A stretch of 64,000 bases of DNA from assembly GCA_002973575.1 (NCBI GenBank), contig PVEQ01000009.1, forward strand, positions 62,001 through 126,000. Direction: 5' to 3'. Both the position numbers and the translations under genes were made by a program. This stretch comes from Sediminibacterium magnilacihabitans. Its GTDB lineage: Bacteria > Bacteroidota > Bacteroidia > Chitinophagales > Chitinophagaceae. Each line of letters opens with the position of its first letter. Within the stretch, counting starts at the first letter, position 1. The notes beneath the pieces are model-generated. The model saw nothing but the letters and a program-made list of their open reading frames with translations. It did no database searches and was not told the origin of the DNA. This document shows, one piece after another, positions 28,815 to 37,874 of the stretch.

Positions 28815-30146
28815 ATGAACAACGATGCTTACCTGAACTCACGAAGAAAATTTGTTAAACAAACAGCTACACTGGCCGGCGCCATGATGGCTGCTCCATT
28901 GCTTTCCAATGCCAATTTTTTCTCCGGCTCCGACAATGCTATTAAAATAGTGTTGATCGGTTGCGGAGGCCGCGGCACCGGTGCCGCCATGCAGGCACTC
29001 ATGAGCAAACAAAATGTGCAACTGGTGGCCATGGCCGATGCTTTCCGGGATAACCTCGACAGGTGTTTGAACAACCTCATCAAAACTGCCGAATCATCCG
29101 GCAACAAAGCCATCAAAGACCGTATCACCGTGCCGGAAGAAAGAAAATTCACCGGCTTCGATGCTTATCTCAAAGCCATTCCATTGGCCGATGTGGTGAT
29201 ACTGGCCACCCCTCCCGGTTTCCGTCCCATTCATTTTGATGAAGCCATCAAACAGAACAAACACGTGTTCATGGAAAAGCCGGTGGCTACCGATCCGGCA
29301 GGTGTGCAAAAAGTACTGGCCACCGCTGCCATTGCAAAACAAAAGAAACTGAATGTGGTGGTAGGCCTGCAAAGGCGTTACCAGAACTCTTACCGCGAAC
29401 TGTTCAAGCGTAAAGATGAAATAGGCGATATCGTTTCTATGCAGGCCTGGTGGAACAATGATGGCGTATGGGTGAGGCCCCGCAAACCTGAGCAGACAGA
29501 AATGGAATACCAGATGCGTAACTGGTATTATTTCGTATGGCTTTGCGGCGACCATATTACCGAGCAGCATATCCATAACCTCGATGTGATCAACTGGTTC
29601 AAAGAAGGTTACCCGGTGAAAGCCCAGGGTATGGGTGGCCGCCAGGTACGCAAGGGAAAAGACAATGGAGAAATTTTCGATCATCACTATGTTGAATTCG
29701 AATACGCCGATGGCTCTTTATTGAACAGCCAGTGCCGGCATATTCCCGGCACCATGAGTCGCGTGGATGAATTATTAGTGGGCACCAAAGGTCGTATCCG
29801 TTGTGGCGCCGGCAGGATCACCGATGCAAAAGGCAATACCATTTACCAGTTCGACAGGAAAACAGAAAACAATCCTTACCAGACCGAGCACGATGAACTG
29901 TTTGCGGCCATCGCCAAAGGCGAATACAAATTTGCCGATGCAGAAAATGGCGCGAAAAGCAGCATGACTTCCATCCTGGGAAGAATGGCTACTTACAGCG
30001 GCCAGGTCATTGAATGGGATAAGGCGTTGAATTCAGGATTGGATCTTCACCCCAAAGTATATGATTTCGCCGCCACACCTCCTGTATTGCCCAATGCAGA
30101 TGGATTTTATCCCGTTGCCATTCCCGGCGTAACCAAATACAGTTAA
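28815..30146 (+). CDS. Tat-exported Gfo/Idh/MocA-family oxidoreductase
   Basis: 443 residues. The N-terminus NSRRKFVKQTATLAGAMMAA is a twin-arginine signal. The mature protein starts with a Rossmann fold (IKIVLIGCGGRGTGAAM) and has the EKP motif (HVFMEKPVATDP) plus the family's C-terminal sheet domain. These enzymes oxidise or reduce sugars with tightly bound NAD(P), often at C3. With the DUF1080 protein next to it (15-base gap) and the nearby isomerase-like protein it suggests a periplasmic 3-keto-sugar route, which is inference. Confidence 0.9.
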   Translation: MNNDAYLNSRRKFVKQTATLAGAMMAAPLLSNANFFSGSDNAIKIVLIGCGGRGTGAAMQALMSKQNVQLVAMADAFRDNLDRCLNNLIKTAESSGNKAIKDRITVPEERKFTGFDAYLKAIPLADVVILATPPGFRPIHFDEAIKQNKHVFMEKPVATDPAGVQKVLATAAIAKQKKLNVVVGLQRRYQNSYRELFKRKDEIGDIVSMQAWWNNDGVWVRPRKPEQTEMEYQMRNWYYFVWLCGDHITEQHIHNLDVINWFKEGYPVKAQGMGGRQVRKGKDNGEIFDHHYVEFEYADGSLLNSQCRHIPGTMSRVDELLVGTKGRIRCGAGRITDAKGNTIYQFDRKTENNPYQTEHDELFAAIAKGEYKFADAENGAKSSMTSILGRMATYSGQVIEWDKALNSGLDLHPKVYDFAATPPVLPNADGFYPVAIPGVTKYS

Positions 30147-30161
30147 ATAGTAAAACCGACT

Positions 30162-30761
30162 ATGAAAAAAATAAGCATACTGGTATTGTTTGCCATCCTT
30201 TCCTTTCATCATGCACAGGCACAGGCTGTTCCCATCTTCAATGGAAAAGACATCAACAACTGGACCATTCACGGAACAGAGAAATGGTACGTAGATCATG
30301 GTGAACTGATTTGCGAAAGCGGACCGGATAAACAATACGGATACTTGTCTACCAACAAAGCGTATAAGAATTTCACATTAACGGTAGAATTCAAACAGGA
30401 AGCCAATGGCAACAGCGGCGTATTCTTCCGTTCTTCTATCGAAGGCACCAAGATCAGCGGCTGGCAGGCCGAAGTGGCGCCTCCCAACCTGCACACCGGC
30501 GGCATCTATGAATCTTATGGACGTGGCTGGCTTATCAAACCCAAACCGGAAGATGAGCAATGGCTGAAGATGGGTGAGTGGAACACGATGAAAGTGACTG
30601 CCATTGGCGATGAGGTTACCACCTGGCTCAACGGCCACGAGATGATCCACATCAAAGATGAAAAAATAGGCAAAGGCGAAGGATTCATTGCGTTGCAAAT
30701 CCACGACGGTGGCGGCATCAAAGTGAAGTGGCGAAACCTGAAAATCGAAGAATTCAAATAA
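30162..30761 (+). CDS. Secreted DUF1080 protein, putative 3-keto-disaccharide hydrolase
   Basis: 199 residues with a signal peptide (ILVLFAILSFHHAQAQA). The rest is a concanavalin-like sandwich of the DUF1080 family: VPIFNGKDINNWTIHG, FKQEANGNSGVFFRS, GWQAEV and GFIALQIHDGGGIKVKWRNL. DUF1080 proteins are linked to hydrolysis or elimination of 3-keto-glycosides. It probably shares a transcript with the oxidoreductase gene upstream and the TauE gene 13 bases downstream. Confidence 0.87.
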   Translation: MKKISILVLFAILSFHHAQAQAVPIFNGKDINNWTIHGTEKWYVDHGELICESGPDKQYGYLSTNKAYKNFTLTVEFKQEANGNSGVFFRSSIEGTKISGWQAEVAPPNLHTGGIYESYGRGWLIKPKPEDEQWLKMGEWNTMKVTAIGDEVTTWLNGHEMIHIKDEKIGKGEGFIALQIHDGGGIKVKWRNLKIEEFK

Positions 30762-30774
30762 TTCCTTCGTATCC

Positions 30775-31605
30775 ATGAGTTTGGCATTGTTTACCCTCAT
30801 TTTACTCTTAGGCGCTTTTTGTGCCGGCATGTTGGGGGCGCTCACCGGGCTTGGTGGCGGCGTAGTATTGATACCATTGATAACATTGGGCTTTGGCTAT
30901 GATATCCGTTATGCCATCGGCACATCGTTGATTGCATCTATTGCCACTTCTTCTGGTGCCGCTGCCGCCTACATCAAAGAAGGTATCACCAATATACGCA
31001 TTGGCATGTTCCTGGAAATTGCCACTACCTCTGGAGCGATCATTGGCGCAGCAGTAGCTATACTGATCCCCACGCATTTTGTTGCCATGCTGTTTGGATT
31101 GGTACTCTTGTTCTCTGCTGTGATGACCCTGCACAAGCAGGAAGAACATATCGCCGTCAATTCTCCTTTTGCAGCCAAACTAAAAATGGGCGGAACTTAT
31201 CCTTCAAAACAAGGAATGGTAAGTTATGGCGTCCGGAATGTATTCGGAGGATATTTAATCATGACACTTGCAGGTATTCTTTCCGGCATCCTGGGCATTG
31301 GCTCCGGCGCGGTTAAGGTAGTGGCTATGGACATCATGATGCGCGTACCTTTTAAAGTATCTACCACCACCAGTAATTTCATGGTGGGCGTTACCACGGC
31401 GGCGAGCGCAGTTGTTTACCTGCAAAGAGGATATATACAACCGGGTCTTGCATTGCCGGCGATCATCGGTGTTTTACTGGGCGCCATGGCGGGATCAAAG
31501 ATATTGATGAATGCACAGGTTAAATGGTTGCGCATATTATTCAGCATCGTTATTGGATTAATGGCTTTTGAAATGATCTATAACGGCATTACACATAAAC
31601 TATGA
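30775..31605 (+). CDS. TauE/SafE-family membrane permease
   Basis: 276 residues with about eight membrane helices and the family repeats LGALTGLGGGVVLIPLITLG and LSGILGIGSGAVKVVAMDIM. TauE/SafE proteins export sulfite, sulfoacetate or related anions. Its end overlaps the DUF1634 gene by 4 bases, a pairing often seen in this family, so the two probably form one complex. Confidence 0.88.
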   Translation: MSLALFTLILLLGAFCAGMLGALTGLGGGVVLIPLITLGFGYDIRYAIGTSLIASIATSSGAAAAYIKEGITNIRIGMFLEIATTSGAIIGAAVAILIPTHFVAMLFGLVLLFSAVMTLHKQEEHIAVNSPFAAKLKMGGTYPSKQGMVSYGVRNVFGGYLIMTLAGILSGILGIGSGAVKVVAMDIMMRVPFKVSTTTSNFMVGVTTAASAVVYLQRGYIQPGLALPAIIGVLLGAMAGSKILMNAQVKWLRILFSIVIGLMAFEMIYNGITHKL

Positions 31606-31994
31606 ACTGGTTTTCTTCTCAATACTGGCAGCAACGCGATATGGAGCACATGATCGGCAAATGGCTGCGCGCAGGCGTGTTCCTTTCAGCAACAGTAGCG
31701 TTATTGGGAGGCATATTGTATTTACAACAGGTTCACGAAATACCCGATTATAAAACATTTCACGGTGCAGCAGCGCAGTTCAGGCATTTACCCGGCATCC
31801 TGCATGGAGTGGCTGCATTCGATGGCGCTTCCATCATACAACTGGCAGTTGTATTGCTGATTGCAACACCCATTTTAAGGATTGCATTCTCTGTGCTGGC
31901 CTTCGCCATTGAAAAAGACAAACGCTATGTGATCATCTCACTGATCGTTTTATGCATCATCCTCTTTGGCATGTTCAGCGGCCTGGGTGGCTAA
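31602..31994 (+). CDS. DUF1634 membrane protein, partner of TauE
   Basis: 130 residues with three membrane helices (about 25-45, 80-100 and 105-128), matching DUF1634 (MIGKWLRAGVFLSATVALLGG, IIQLAVVLLIATPILRIAFS). The ATGA overlap with tauE shows coupled translation. Function is not known beyond association with the TauE-type transporter. Confidence 0.83.
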   Translation: MNWFSSQYWQQRDMEHMIGKWLRAGVFLSATVALLGGILYLQQVHEIPDYKTFHGAAAQFRHLPGILHGVAAFDGASIIQLAVVLLIATPILRIAFSVLAFAIEKDKRYVIISLIVLCIILFGMFSGLGG

Positions 31995-32071
31995 TTTAAC
32001 ACCTCGTTAATAAACACTTGGCAATGTTTTTGGTCTTCTAGTATTTATTAATCACTCAAAATTGGAAGATC

Positions 32072-32320
32072 ATGAAAAGCCCAGTGTATAGTATCCAGCA
32101 TTTGCTCAAAAGGAAACTCAATATCTACCCGGTTTCAATTTCCGACAAAACCGATCTTCAGAAAGACCTCGGCATGACCGATTGGGAGAAAGCTTATTTG
32201 CTGAATGCCGTTGAACAAAACTGGCATATCCATATATCCGACAACGATGCAGCCAATATTGCAAACCTCGGTCAATTGATGGCCATCGTACGCCAACAAT
32301 ACCTCCCTCCAAAAAACTAA
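32072..32320 (+). CDS. Acyl-carrier-protein-like protein lacking the attachment serine
   Basis: 82 residues with the size and helix pattern of an acyl carrier protein: TDLQKDLGMTDWEKAYLL then LNAVEQNWHIHISDNDAANI aligns with the ACP run DLGADSLDxxEL...E..F.I.I.D..A..I. The phosphopantetheine Ser of the DSL motif is replaced (G-M-T-D-W, with Asp at the Ser position), so it cannot carry an acyl chain in the usual way. It has its own 77-base upstream gap after DUF1634. It may be a regulatory or structural ACP homologue. Confidence 0.65.
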   Translation: MKSPVYSIQHLLKRKLNIYPVSISDKTDLQKDLGMTDWEKAYLLNAVEQNWHIHISDNDAANIANLGQLMAIVRQQYLPPKN

Positions 32321-32384
32321 CACAGCACCATTTATTTTTTTGCAGGGAAATGATTTGTCCTGGTTATAAAATATACCGTACCTT

Positions 32385-32409
32385 TAATCATCAGATGATA
32401 TGATGATTA
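32385..32409. promoter_or_regulatory. Palindrome abutting the GntR gene start, likely autoregulatory operator
   Basis: TAATCATCA and TGATGATTA form perfect 9-base arms around a 7-base centre, and the right arm ends immediately before the GTG start codon at 32410. A FadR/GntR dimer bound here would block its own expression and possibly the efflux operon downstream. The protein-site pairing is inference. Confidence 0.55.
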
Positions 32410-33075
32410 GTGCAAACCCCCGTTAAAAAATATTGTCTCAGCGATGAAGTAGCCTCCAAGCTGCAACAGCAGATCGCCTCGGGAAAATACAAGGCTGGCG
32501 ATCAGCTGCCTACCGAGCCGGAGCTGATGGAGCTTTTTGGCGTTGGCCGTTCCACCATACGCGAAGCCATCCGGTTACTCGTTAATTCCAGGCTGCTGCG
32601 TGTACGGCAGGGACTGGGTACTTTCGTTGATTTACAGCACGGAACCTGTATTCCCTGGTATGAACGCCTGCAAAATGCAAAAGGTCCCGACTTACAAGAA
32701 GTAAGGCAACTGCTGGAATTGAAAATCGCCGAAAAAGCAGCGCTCAACCGAACGCAGAAAGACATTACCCAGATGACCCGGTTCCTCAAAAAAAGATACG
32801 AAGCTGCTGTCAACAATGAGATTGCCGCTTGTATCGCAGCCGATATCCAATTTCATATCAGCATTGCAGAAGCTACCAAAAACGATATACTGGCAGACCT
32901 CTACAAAACCATTGCTGCTCAAATCGAAAAGTCTTTCCAGGAAGTCTTCAGCGACACCAGTGCATTCCTGAATGTACATGAAGCGCATGCCGACCTCCTG
33001 CAAAATATTATTGATAAGGACCCGAAAAAATCCTGGCAATGTGCCGCGAAGATTACCGGACAGCCGGTTCAATAA
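32410..33075 (+). CDS. FadR/GntR-family transcriptional regulator
   Basis: 221 residues from a GTG. The N-terminal winged helix has the GntR pattern KYKAGDQLPTEPELMELFGV followed by GRSTIREAIRLLVNSRLLRV, and the C-terminal half is an all-helical FCD ligand-binding domain (VRQLLELKIAEKAALNRTQ, DIQFHISIAEATKNDILADL). It lies 81 bases before a TolC/RND/adaptor set on the same strand and is the likely regulator of that pump. Confidence 0.85.
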   Translation: MQTPVKKYCLSDEVASKLQQQIASGKYKAGDQLPTEPELMELFGVGRSTIREAIRLLVNSRLLRVRQGLGTFVDLQHGTCIPWYERLQNAKGPDLQEVRQLLELKIAEKAALNRTQKDITQMTRFLKKRYEAAVNNEIAACIAADIQFHISIAEATKNDILADLYKTIAAQIEKSFQEVFSDTSAFLNVHEAHADLLQNIIDKDPKKSWQCAAKITGQPVQ

Positions 33076-33156
33076 CATAAAATAATTAGAGAAACCCTCC
33101 ATACTAAACCCAAACGATCTGCGCGCCTTCGAAAATTGAAGTCACAATTCTTTTGC

Positions 33157-34569
33157 ATGAATCATTCTACTCATCGCAGCGGTAAAGCTGCCTGTTATTT
33201 TATTATCGCTTTTGTATGCTGTATCAATACAGTCGTTGCACAGCAGCCTGTTTTATGGCTTTCAGATGCCATCAAAACCGGACTGGGCAATTACCAGTCC
33301 ATACAGGCCAAACAACATTACCTGCAGGCTTCCAGCGCCCTGGTACAAAACGTTAAGAACGATTATCTGCCCAATGTCATTGCCGGATTGCAACAAAACT
33401 ACGGTAGCATCAATGGACAGTTTGGCCCGATGGCACCCGCTGTAACAGGCGTTGCTTCAGCAGGGCCATCTTACAGCAAACAGAGTTGGGCGGCCGCTTT
33501 CGGAGCGCTCTACGTGATCAATACCAACTGGGAAGCGTTCAGCTTTGGCAGAAAGCAGTCGAGGATCGATGCTGCCAATGCACAGGTCAAAAGAGATTCT
33601 GCAGACCTCTTGCAGGAACAGTTCATTCAAAGTGTAAAGATCAGTTCTGCTTATCTCAACCTGCTCATTGCACAAAGATTTATCCTGAACGCACAATCCA
33701 ACCTCGACAGGGCCAATGCCATCAGGAAAGTAGTGATGGCCAGGACCTTATCGGGCCTCAATCCCGGTGTGGATTCTTCTATTGCCAATGCAGAAGTATC
33801 AAGGGCTACACTCGCTTTGATCGATGCTACTGGTAACGAACAGCAACTGCGTAATCAACTGGCACAGTTACTCAACACCAGCCCCGCGCCCTTTGTACTG
33901 GACAGCGCTTTTCTCAAAAATATGCCTGCTGCTTACCATACCGATTTCGATGTTCGTCAAAATCCACAGGCACAGTTTTTTGCCAGTCGTATTACGCAAA
34001 GCAGTTTATCAGAAACAGCCATCCGCAAAACCATATTGCCTGGTGTGAACCTGTTTGGCATCTTCCAAAGCAGGGGATCTGGTTTCGATTATAATTATAC
34101 CCCGGATTATCCCGACAGGTATTCGAAAAGTTATTTTAGCGGCATCAACCCTTCTCGCAGCAATTATGTTGCAGGTTTGTCTGTTTCCTGGAACTTGATG
34201 AGTCCATCCAAGATCAAACACCAGGCAGCAGCACAGCATTTCATTACCCAGGCTTATCAATCGGAATACGACCTGGTGAATACACAATTGAAAGACCAAC
34301 TGATCCTTTCCGATCAGCGCATTGAAAACGCCCTGCAGGCTTGCAACGAAGTGCCCCGGCAATACAAAGCGGCATCGGATGCTTATTTACAGAAAAGCGT
34401 TTTGTATAAAAACGGACTGGCCAATATTGTAGACCTCCAGCAAGCATTGTATGCAGTAAATAAAGCGGAAACAGATATCGGCGTGGCTTTCATCAATGTA
34501 TGGCAGGCCTTGCTGTTAAAGGCAGCAGCCTCGGGTGATTTTGATTTATTCCTGAAACAGGTAAAATAA
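33157..34569 (+). CDS. TolC-family outer-membrane efflux protein
   Basis: 470 residues from the ATG at 33157 (MNHSTHRSGKAACYF), with a signal peptide ending CCINTVVAQQ and two helical OEP repeats (about residues 35-240 and 270-465). A TTG at 33136 would add seven residues. It forms the outer-membrane duct for the RND pump encoded 8 bases downstream; in this operon the order is TolC, permease, adaptor. Confidence 0.88.
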   Translation: MNHSTHRSGKAACYFIIAFVCCINTVVAQQPVLWLSDAIKTGLGNYQSIQAKQHYLQASSALVQNVKNDYLPNVIAGLQQNYGSINGQFGPMAPAVTGVASAGPSYSKQSWAAAFGALYVINTNWEAFSFGRKQSRIDAANAQVKRDSADLLQEQFIQSVKISSAYLNLLIAQRFILNAQSNLDRANAIRKVVMARTLSGLNPGVDSSIANAEVSRATLALIDATGNEQQLRNQLAQLLNTSPAPFVLDSAFLKNMPAAYHTDFDVRQNPQAQFFASRITQSSLSETAIRKTILPGVNLFGIFQSRGSGFDYNYTPDYPDRYSKSYFSGINPSRSNYVAGLSVSWNLMSPSKIKHQAAAQHFITQAYQSEYDLVNTQLKDQLILSDQRIENALQACNEVPRQYKAASDAYLQKSVLYKNGLANIVDLQQALYAVNKAETDIGVAFINVWQALLLKAAASGDFDLFLKQVK

Positions 34570-34577
34570 TAGTTAGT

Positions 34578-37500
34578 ATGAACATGATCCGTTTTGCACT
34601 GCGTAAACCGATCAGCATCATGGTGCTGGTTGCAGGATTGTTTTTCTTTGGTATCAAAGCCGTGAACAGCATCAAGATCGATATATTTCCCAAGCTCGAT
34701 TTGCCTGTTATGTACCTGGCCCACCCTTTTGGCGGTTATACGCCCGACCAGATGGAAGCGCTTTTTGGCAAGCAATATATCAACATCCTTTCTTATGTCA
34801 ATGGTATCAAAACTGTTGAGACCAAAAACATCCAGGGATTAACGCTCATCAAGATCACTTTTTATCCCGGCACCAATATGGCGCAGGCTTCTGCGGAATT
34901 GAGCGCCAGCGCCAACCGTATACAAGCCATCTTCCCGCAGGGATCGCAGCCGCCTTTCATCATCCGTTTCGATGCTTCCACTTTACCGGTTGGACAACTG
35001 GTACTGCGCAGTAATGTGCGTACCAACAACGAGCTGATGGACATGGCCAACGTTTATGTGCGCGCCTCATTCACTGCCATACCCGGCCTGCTTTCCTCGC
35101 CTCCTTTTGGCGGTAACGTAAGAACCATCGTTGTTAAAGTGGATCCTACCTTGTTGCGGTCACATAACCTCACGCCCGATCAATTGGTGGAAGCCCTGAA
35201 GGTGAACAACCAGACAACTCCTTCCGGCAATATTCGCATCGGCGATACCAATTATCTTTCTCCCACCAATACGCTAATTAAAACAGTGAAAGATTTTGAG
35301 AACATTCCTTTATTCAAAGGTGGTGTGCAGAATCTTTACCTGCGTGATGTAGCTACAGTAGAAGACGACGCCGACGTAACAGTGGGATATGCTTTGGTAA
35401 ACGGCAAACGCTCTGTTTACCTCAGTATTGCAAAAAGCGGAGATGCATCTACCTGGGAAGTGGTTCAGAAACTGAAACAAGCGCTCCCCAGATTACAATC
35501 GCAATTACCGGAAGATGTTACATTGTCGTACGAGTTCGATCAGTCTACTTATGTGATCAATTCCGTGAAAAGCCTGTTGAGTGAAGGCGCCATCGGAGCT
35601 ATTCTTACCGGTTTGATGGTATTGTTATTCCTCGGCGATAGCAGGGGTGCATTGATCGTGATCCTCACGATTCCTACATCCATCATATCTGGTGTTTTGT
35701 TCCTGAATCTTTTCGGGCAAACCATCAATATCATGACGTTGAGCGGATTGGCATTGGCAATTGGTATATTGGTGGATGAGAGTACGGTAACCATCGAGAA
35801 CATTCACCAACACTTCGATATGGGCAAGCCCAAGGCGCTGGCCATCTGGGATGCCTGTAAAGAAATCGCATTCCCTAAGCTGTTAATCCTTTTCTGCATC
35901 CTTGCAGTATTCGCGCCGGCATTTACCATGAGCGGCATTCCCGGTTCATTGTTCCTGCCTTTGGCGCTGGCCATTGGTTTTTCCATGATCGTATCTTATT
36001 TCCTGGCGCAGACATTCGTGCCCATCATGGCCAACTGGATCATGAAAAGTCACAAAGCCGGCAAAAAGAAAAAAGGCAGGCTTTCTGAAGATGAAGCCCA
36101 GTTCAAAACATCGGCACTCACAAAAGAATCGGAGAAAGATACCTGGGATCAGAAAAAAGTACTCATCGAACAATGCGAGAGCGGTGATAAAAAATCATTG
36201 ACACGTTTTGAAAAATTCAGGAACCGTTTCATCCGTTTCAGCGAACGATTGATGCCTTATCGCAAACCCATTACCATTGCTTACGTGCTCGTTATCTCCG
36301 GCCTGGCCTGGTGGATGCTCTCTTCTATAGGCAGGGATGTATTACCCAAAGTAAACAGTGGTCAGTTCCAGGTGCGTTTACGTGCACCCGAAGGAACCAG
36401 GGCAGAACGTACAGAAGAAAAGACCATCAAGGTGCTCAATATCATCAAGTCTATTATGGGAGATGAAAACATCAATGTTACTTCTGCTTTTGTTGGTCAG
36501 CATCCTTCACAGTTTTCTACCAGCCCTATTTATCTTTTCATGCCTGGTCCGCATGAAGCCGTTATACAAGTAAGTCTTAAAGAAGGTTACAGAACCAATC
36601 TCGATGAATTGAAAGACAAGATCCGCGAGCGGATGAAACAGGAAGTACCGGATGTACAGCCATCTTTTGAACCGATTGAGTTAACTGAAAAGATATTGAG
36701 CCAGGGCTCTCCTACGCCTATCGAAGTAAGGGTATCGGGCAGAAATAAAAAGACCAATGAACTCTATTCTGCAAAGATCATCGATCGCCTGAAAGAGATC
36801 AGTTACCTGCGCGATGTACAGTTGAGCCAATCTACTAAGTATCCTACTATTAATGTAAACGTTGACCGTATAAAAGCTGCGCAGTTGGGTCTCGATATGA
36901 ATGATGTATCAAGGTCCCTCATCACCTCCACTTCTTCATCCCGCTTCACTGATAAAAATATCTGGATGGACGAGAAAGCCGGATACAGTTACAGTGTACA
37001 GGTGGAGGTTCCGGAAAGTAAAATGGCCAGCACCAATGATCTCAAGGAAATCGCATTGCAAAAGAATGCTGCCCGGCCTGTATTAGGCGATGTGGCTACG
37101 GTAGCCACTGGTACTGCCTACGGCGAGAACGACAACCTGGGCGCTATGCCTGCCTTGTCTGTAACAGCCAATGTTCACAAAACAGACCTCGGCGCTGCAT
37201 CGAACGATGTAAAAAAAGCCATCGCTTCATTGGGTGAATTACCGCGTGGATTGAGCATAGAACCGATCGGTTTGAGTACTACCCTCACCGAAACGCTGGA
37301 CAGCCTGCAATCTGGATTGATTGTAGCTATTGTGGTAATCTTCCTCATGCTGGCCGCCAACTTCCAGTCTTTCAAGGTATCATTGGTGGTGTTGGCCACT
37401 GTGCCGGCTGTATTGCTGGGCTCTTTGTCGCTATTGATGTTAACGGGTTCAACACTGAACCTGCAGTCGTATATGGGCATCATCATGTCGGTAGGCGTTT

Positions 37501-37874
37501 CTATTTCCAACTCCGTACTGCTGATTACCAATGCCGAACAGTTGCGCAAACACAATGGCAACGCATTCTTATCGGCCAAAGAAGCGGCAGCGCTGCGACT
37601 GCGCCCCATATTGATGACAGCATTGGCCATGGTGGTAGGCATGATACCCATGGCCAGCGGTTTAGGTGAAGCAGGCGATCAATCGGCGCCGCTGGGAAGA
37701 GCGGTGATCGGCGGATTGATCGCTTCTACATTCGCTGCGTTGTTCATATTGCCCGTGATATTTGCATGGGCGCAGGAAAAATCGGGCACACAATCTGTTT
37801 CACTGGATCCGGAAGACAAAGAAAGCAAACACTATATCCGTTCACTTTTCGATAACCGTACAAAACATGCGTAA
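34578..37874 (+). CDS. RND-family efflux permease
   Basis: 1098 residues. It starts MNMIRFALRKPISIMVLVAG, as in AcrB/MdtB-like pumps, and has the two large periplasmic loops and twelve helices. Helix 4 is LAIGILVDESTVTIENI, with one Asp where many RND pumps have two (VDES rather than VDDA). A polar insertion of about 70 residues (KAGKKKKGRLSEDEAQF to KKSLTRFEKFRNR) lies in the central cytoplasmic loop. It exports small molecules with the TolC and adaptor proteins flanking it. The substrate is unknown. Confidence 0.9.
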   Translation: MNMIRFALRKPISIMVLVAGLFFFGIKAVNSIKIDIFPKLDLPVMYLAHPFGGYTPDQMEALFGKQYINILSYVNGIKTVETKNIQGLTLIKITFYPGTNMAQASAELSASANRIQAIFPQGSQPPFIIRFDASTLPVGQLVLRSNVRTNNELMDMANVYVRASFTAIPGLLSSPPFGGNVRTIVVKVDPTLLRSHNLTPDQLVEALKVNNQTTPSGNIRIGDTNYLSPTNTLIKTVKDFENIPLFKGGVQNLYLRDVATVEDDADVTVGYALVNGKRSVYLSIAKSGDASTWEVVQKLKQALPRLQSQLPEDVTLSYEFDQSTYVINSVKSLLSEGAIGAILTGLMVLLFLGDSRGALIVILTIPTSIISGVLFLNLFGQTINIMTLSGLALAIGILVDESTVTIENIHQHFDMGKPKALAIWDACKEIAFPKLLILFCILAVFAPAFTMSGIPGSLFLPLALAIGFSMIVSYFLAQTFVPIMANWIMKSHKAGKKKKGRLSEDEAQFKTSALTKESEKDTWDQKKVLIEQCESGDKKSLTRFEKFRNRFIRFSERLMPYRKPITIAYVLVISGLAWWMLSSIGRDVLPKVNSGQFQVRLRAPEGTRAERTEEKTIKVLNIIKSIMGDENINVTSAFVGQHPSQFSTSPIYLFMPGPHEAVIQVSLKEGYRTNLDELKDKIRERMKQEVPDVQPSFEPIELTEKILSQGSPTPIEVRVSGRNKKTNELYSAKIIDRLKEISYLRDVQLSQSTKYPTINVNVDRIKAAQLGLDMNDVSRSLITSTSSSRFTDKNIWMDEKAGYSYSVQVEVPESKMASTNDLKEIALQKNAARPVLGDVATVATGTAYGENDNLGAMPALSVTANVHKTDLGAASNDVKKAIASLGELPRGLSIEPIGLSTTLTETLDSLQSGLIVAIVVIFLMLAANFQSFKVSLVVLATVPAVLLGSLSLLMLTGSTLNLQSYMGIIMSVGVSISNSVLLITNAEQLRKHNGNAFLSAKEAAALRLRPILMTALAMVVGMIPMASGLGEAGDQSAPLGRAVIGGLIASTFAALFILPVIFAWAQEKSGTQSVSLDPEDKESKHYIRSLFDNRTKHA

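Noticed and set aside
37762..37866. Upstream extension of the second adaptor gene
   Set aside because: Lies inside the RND permease gene in another frame; the lipoprotein signal begins at 37867.
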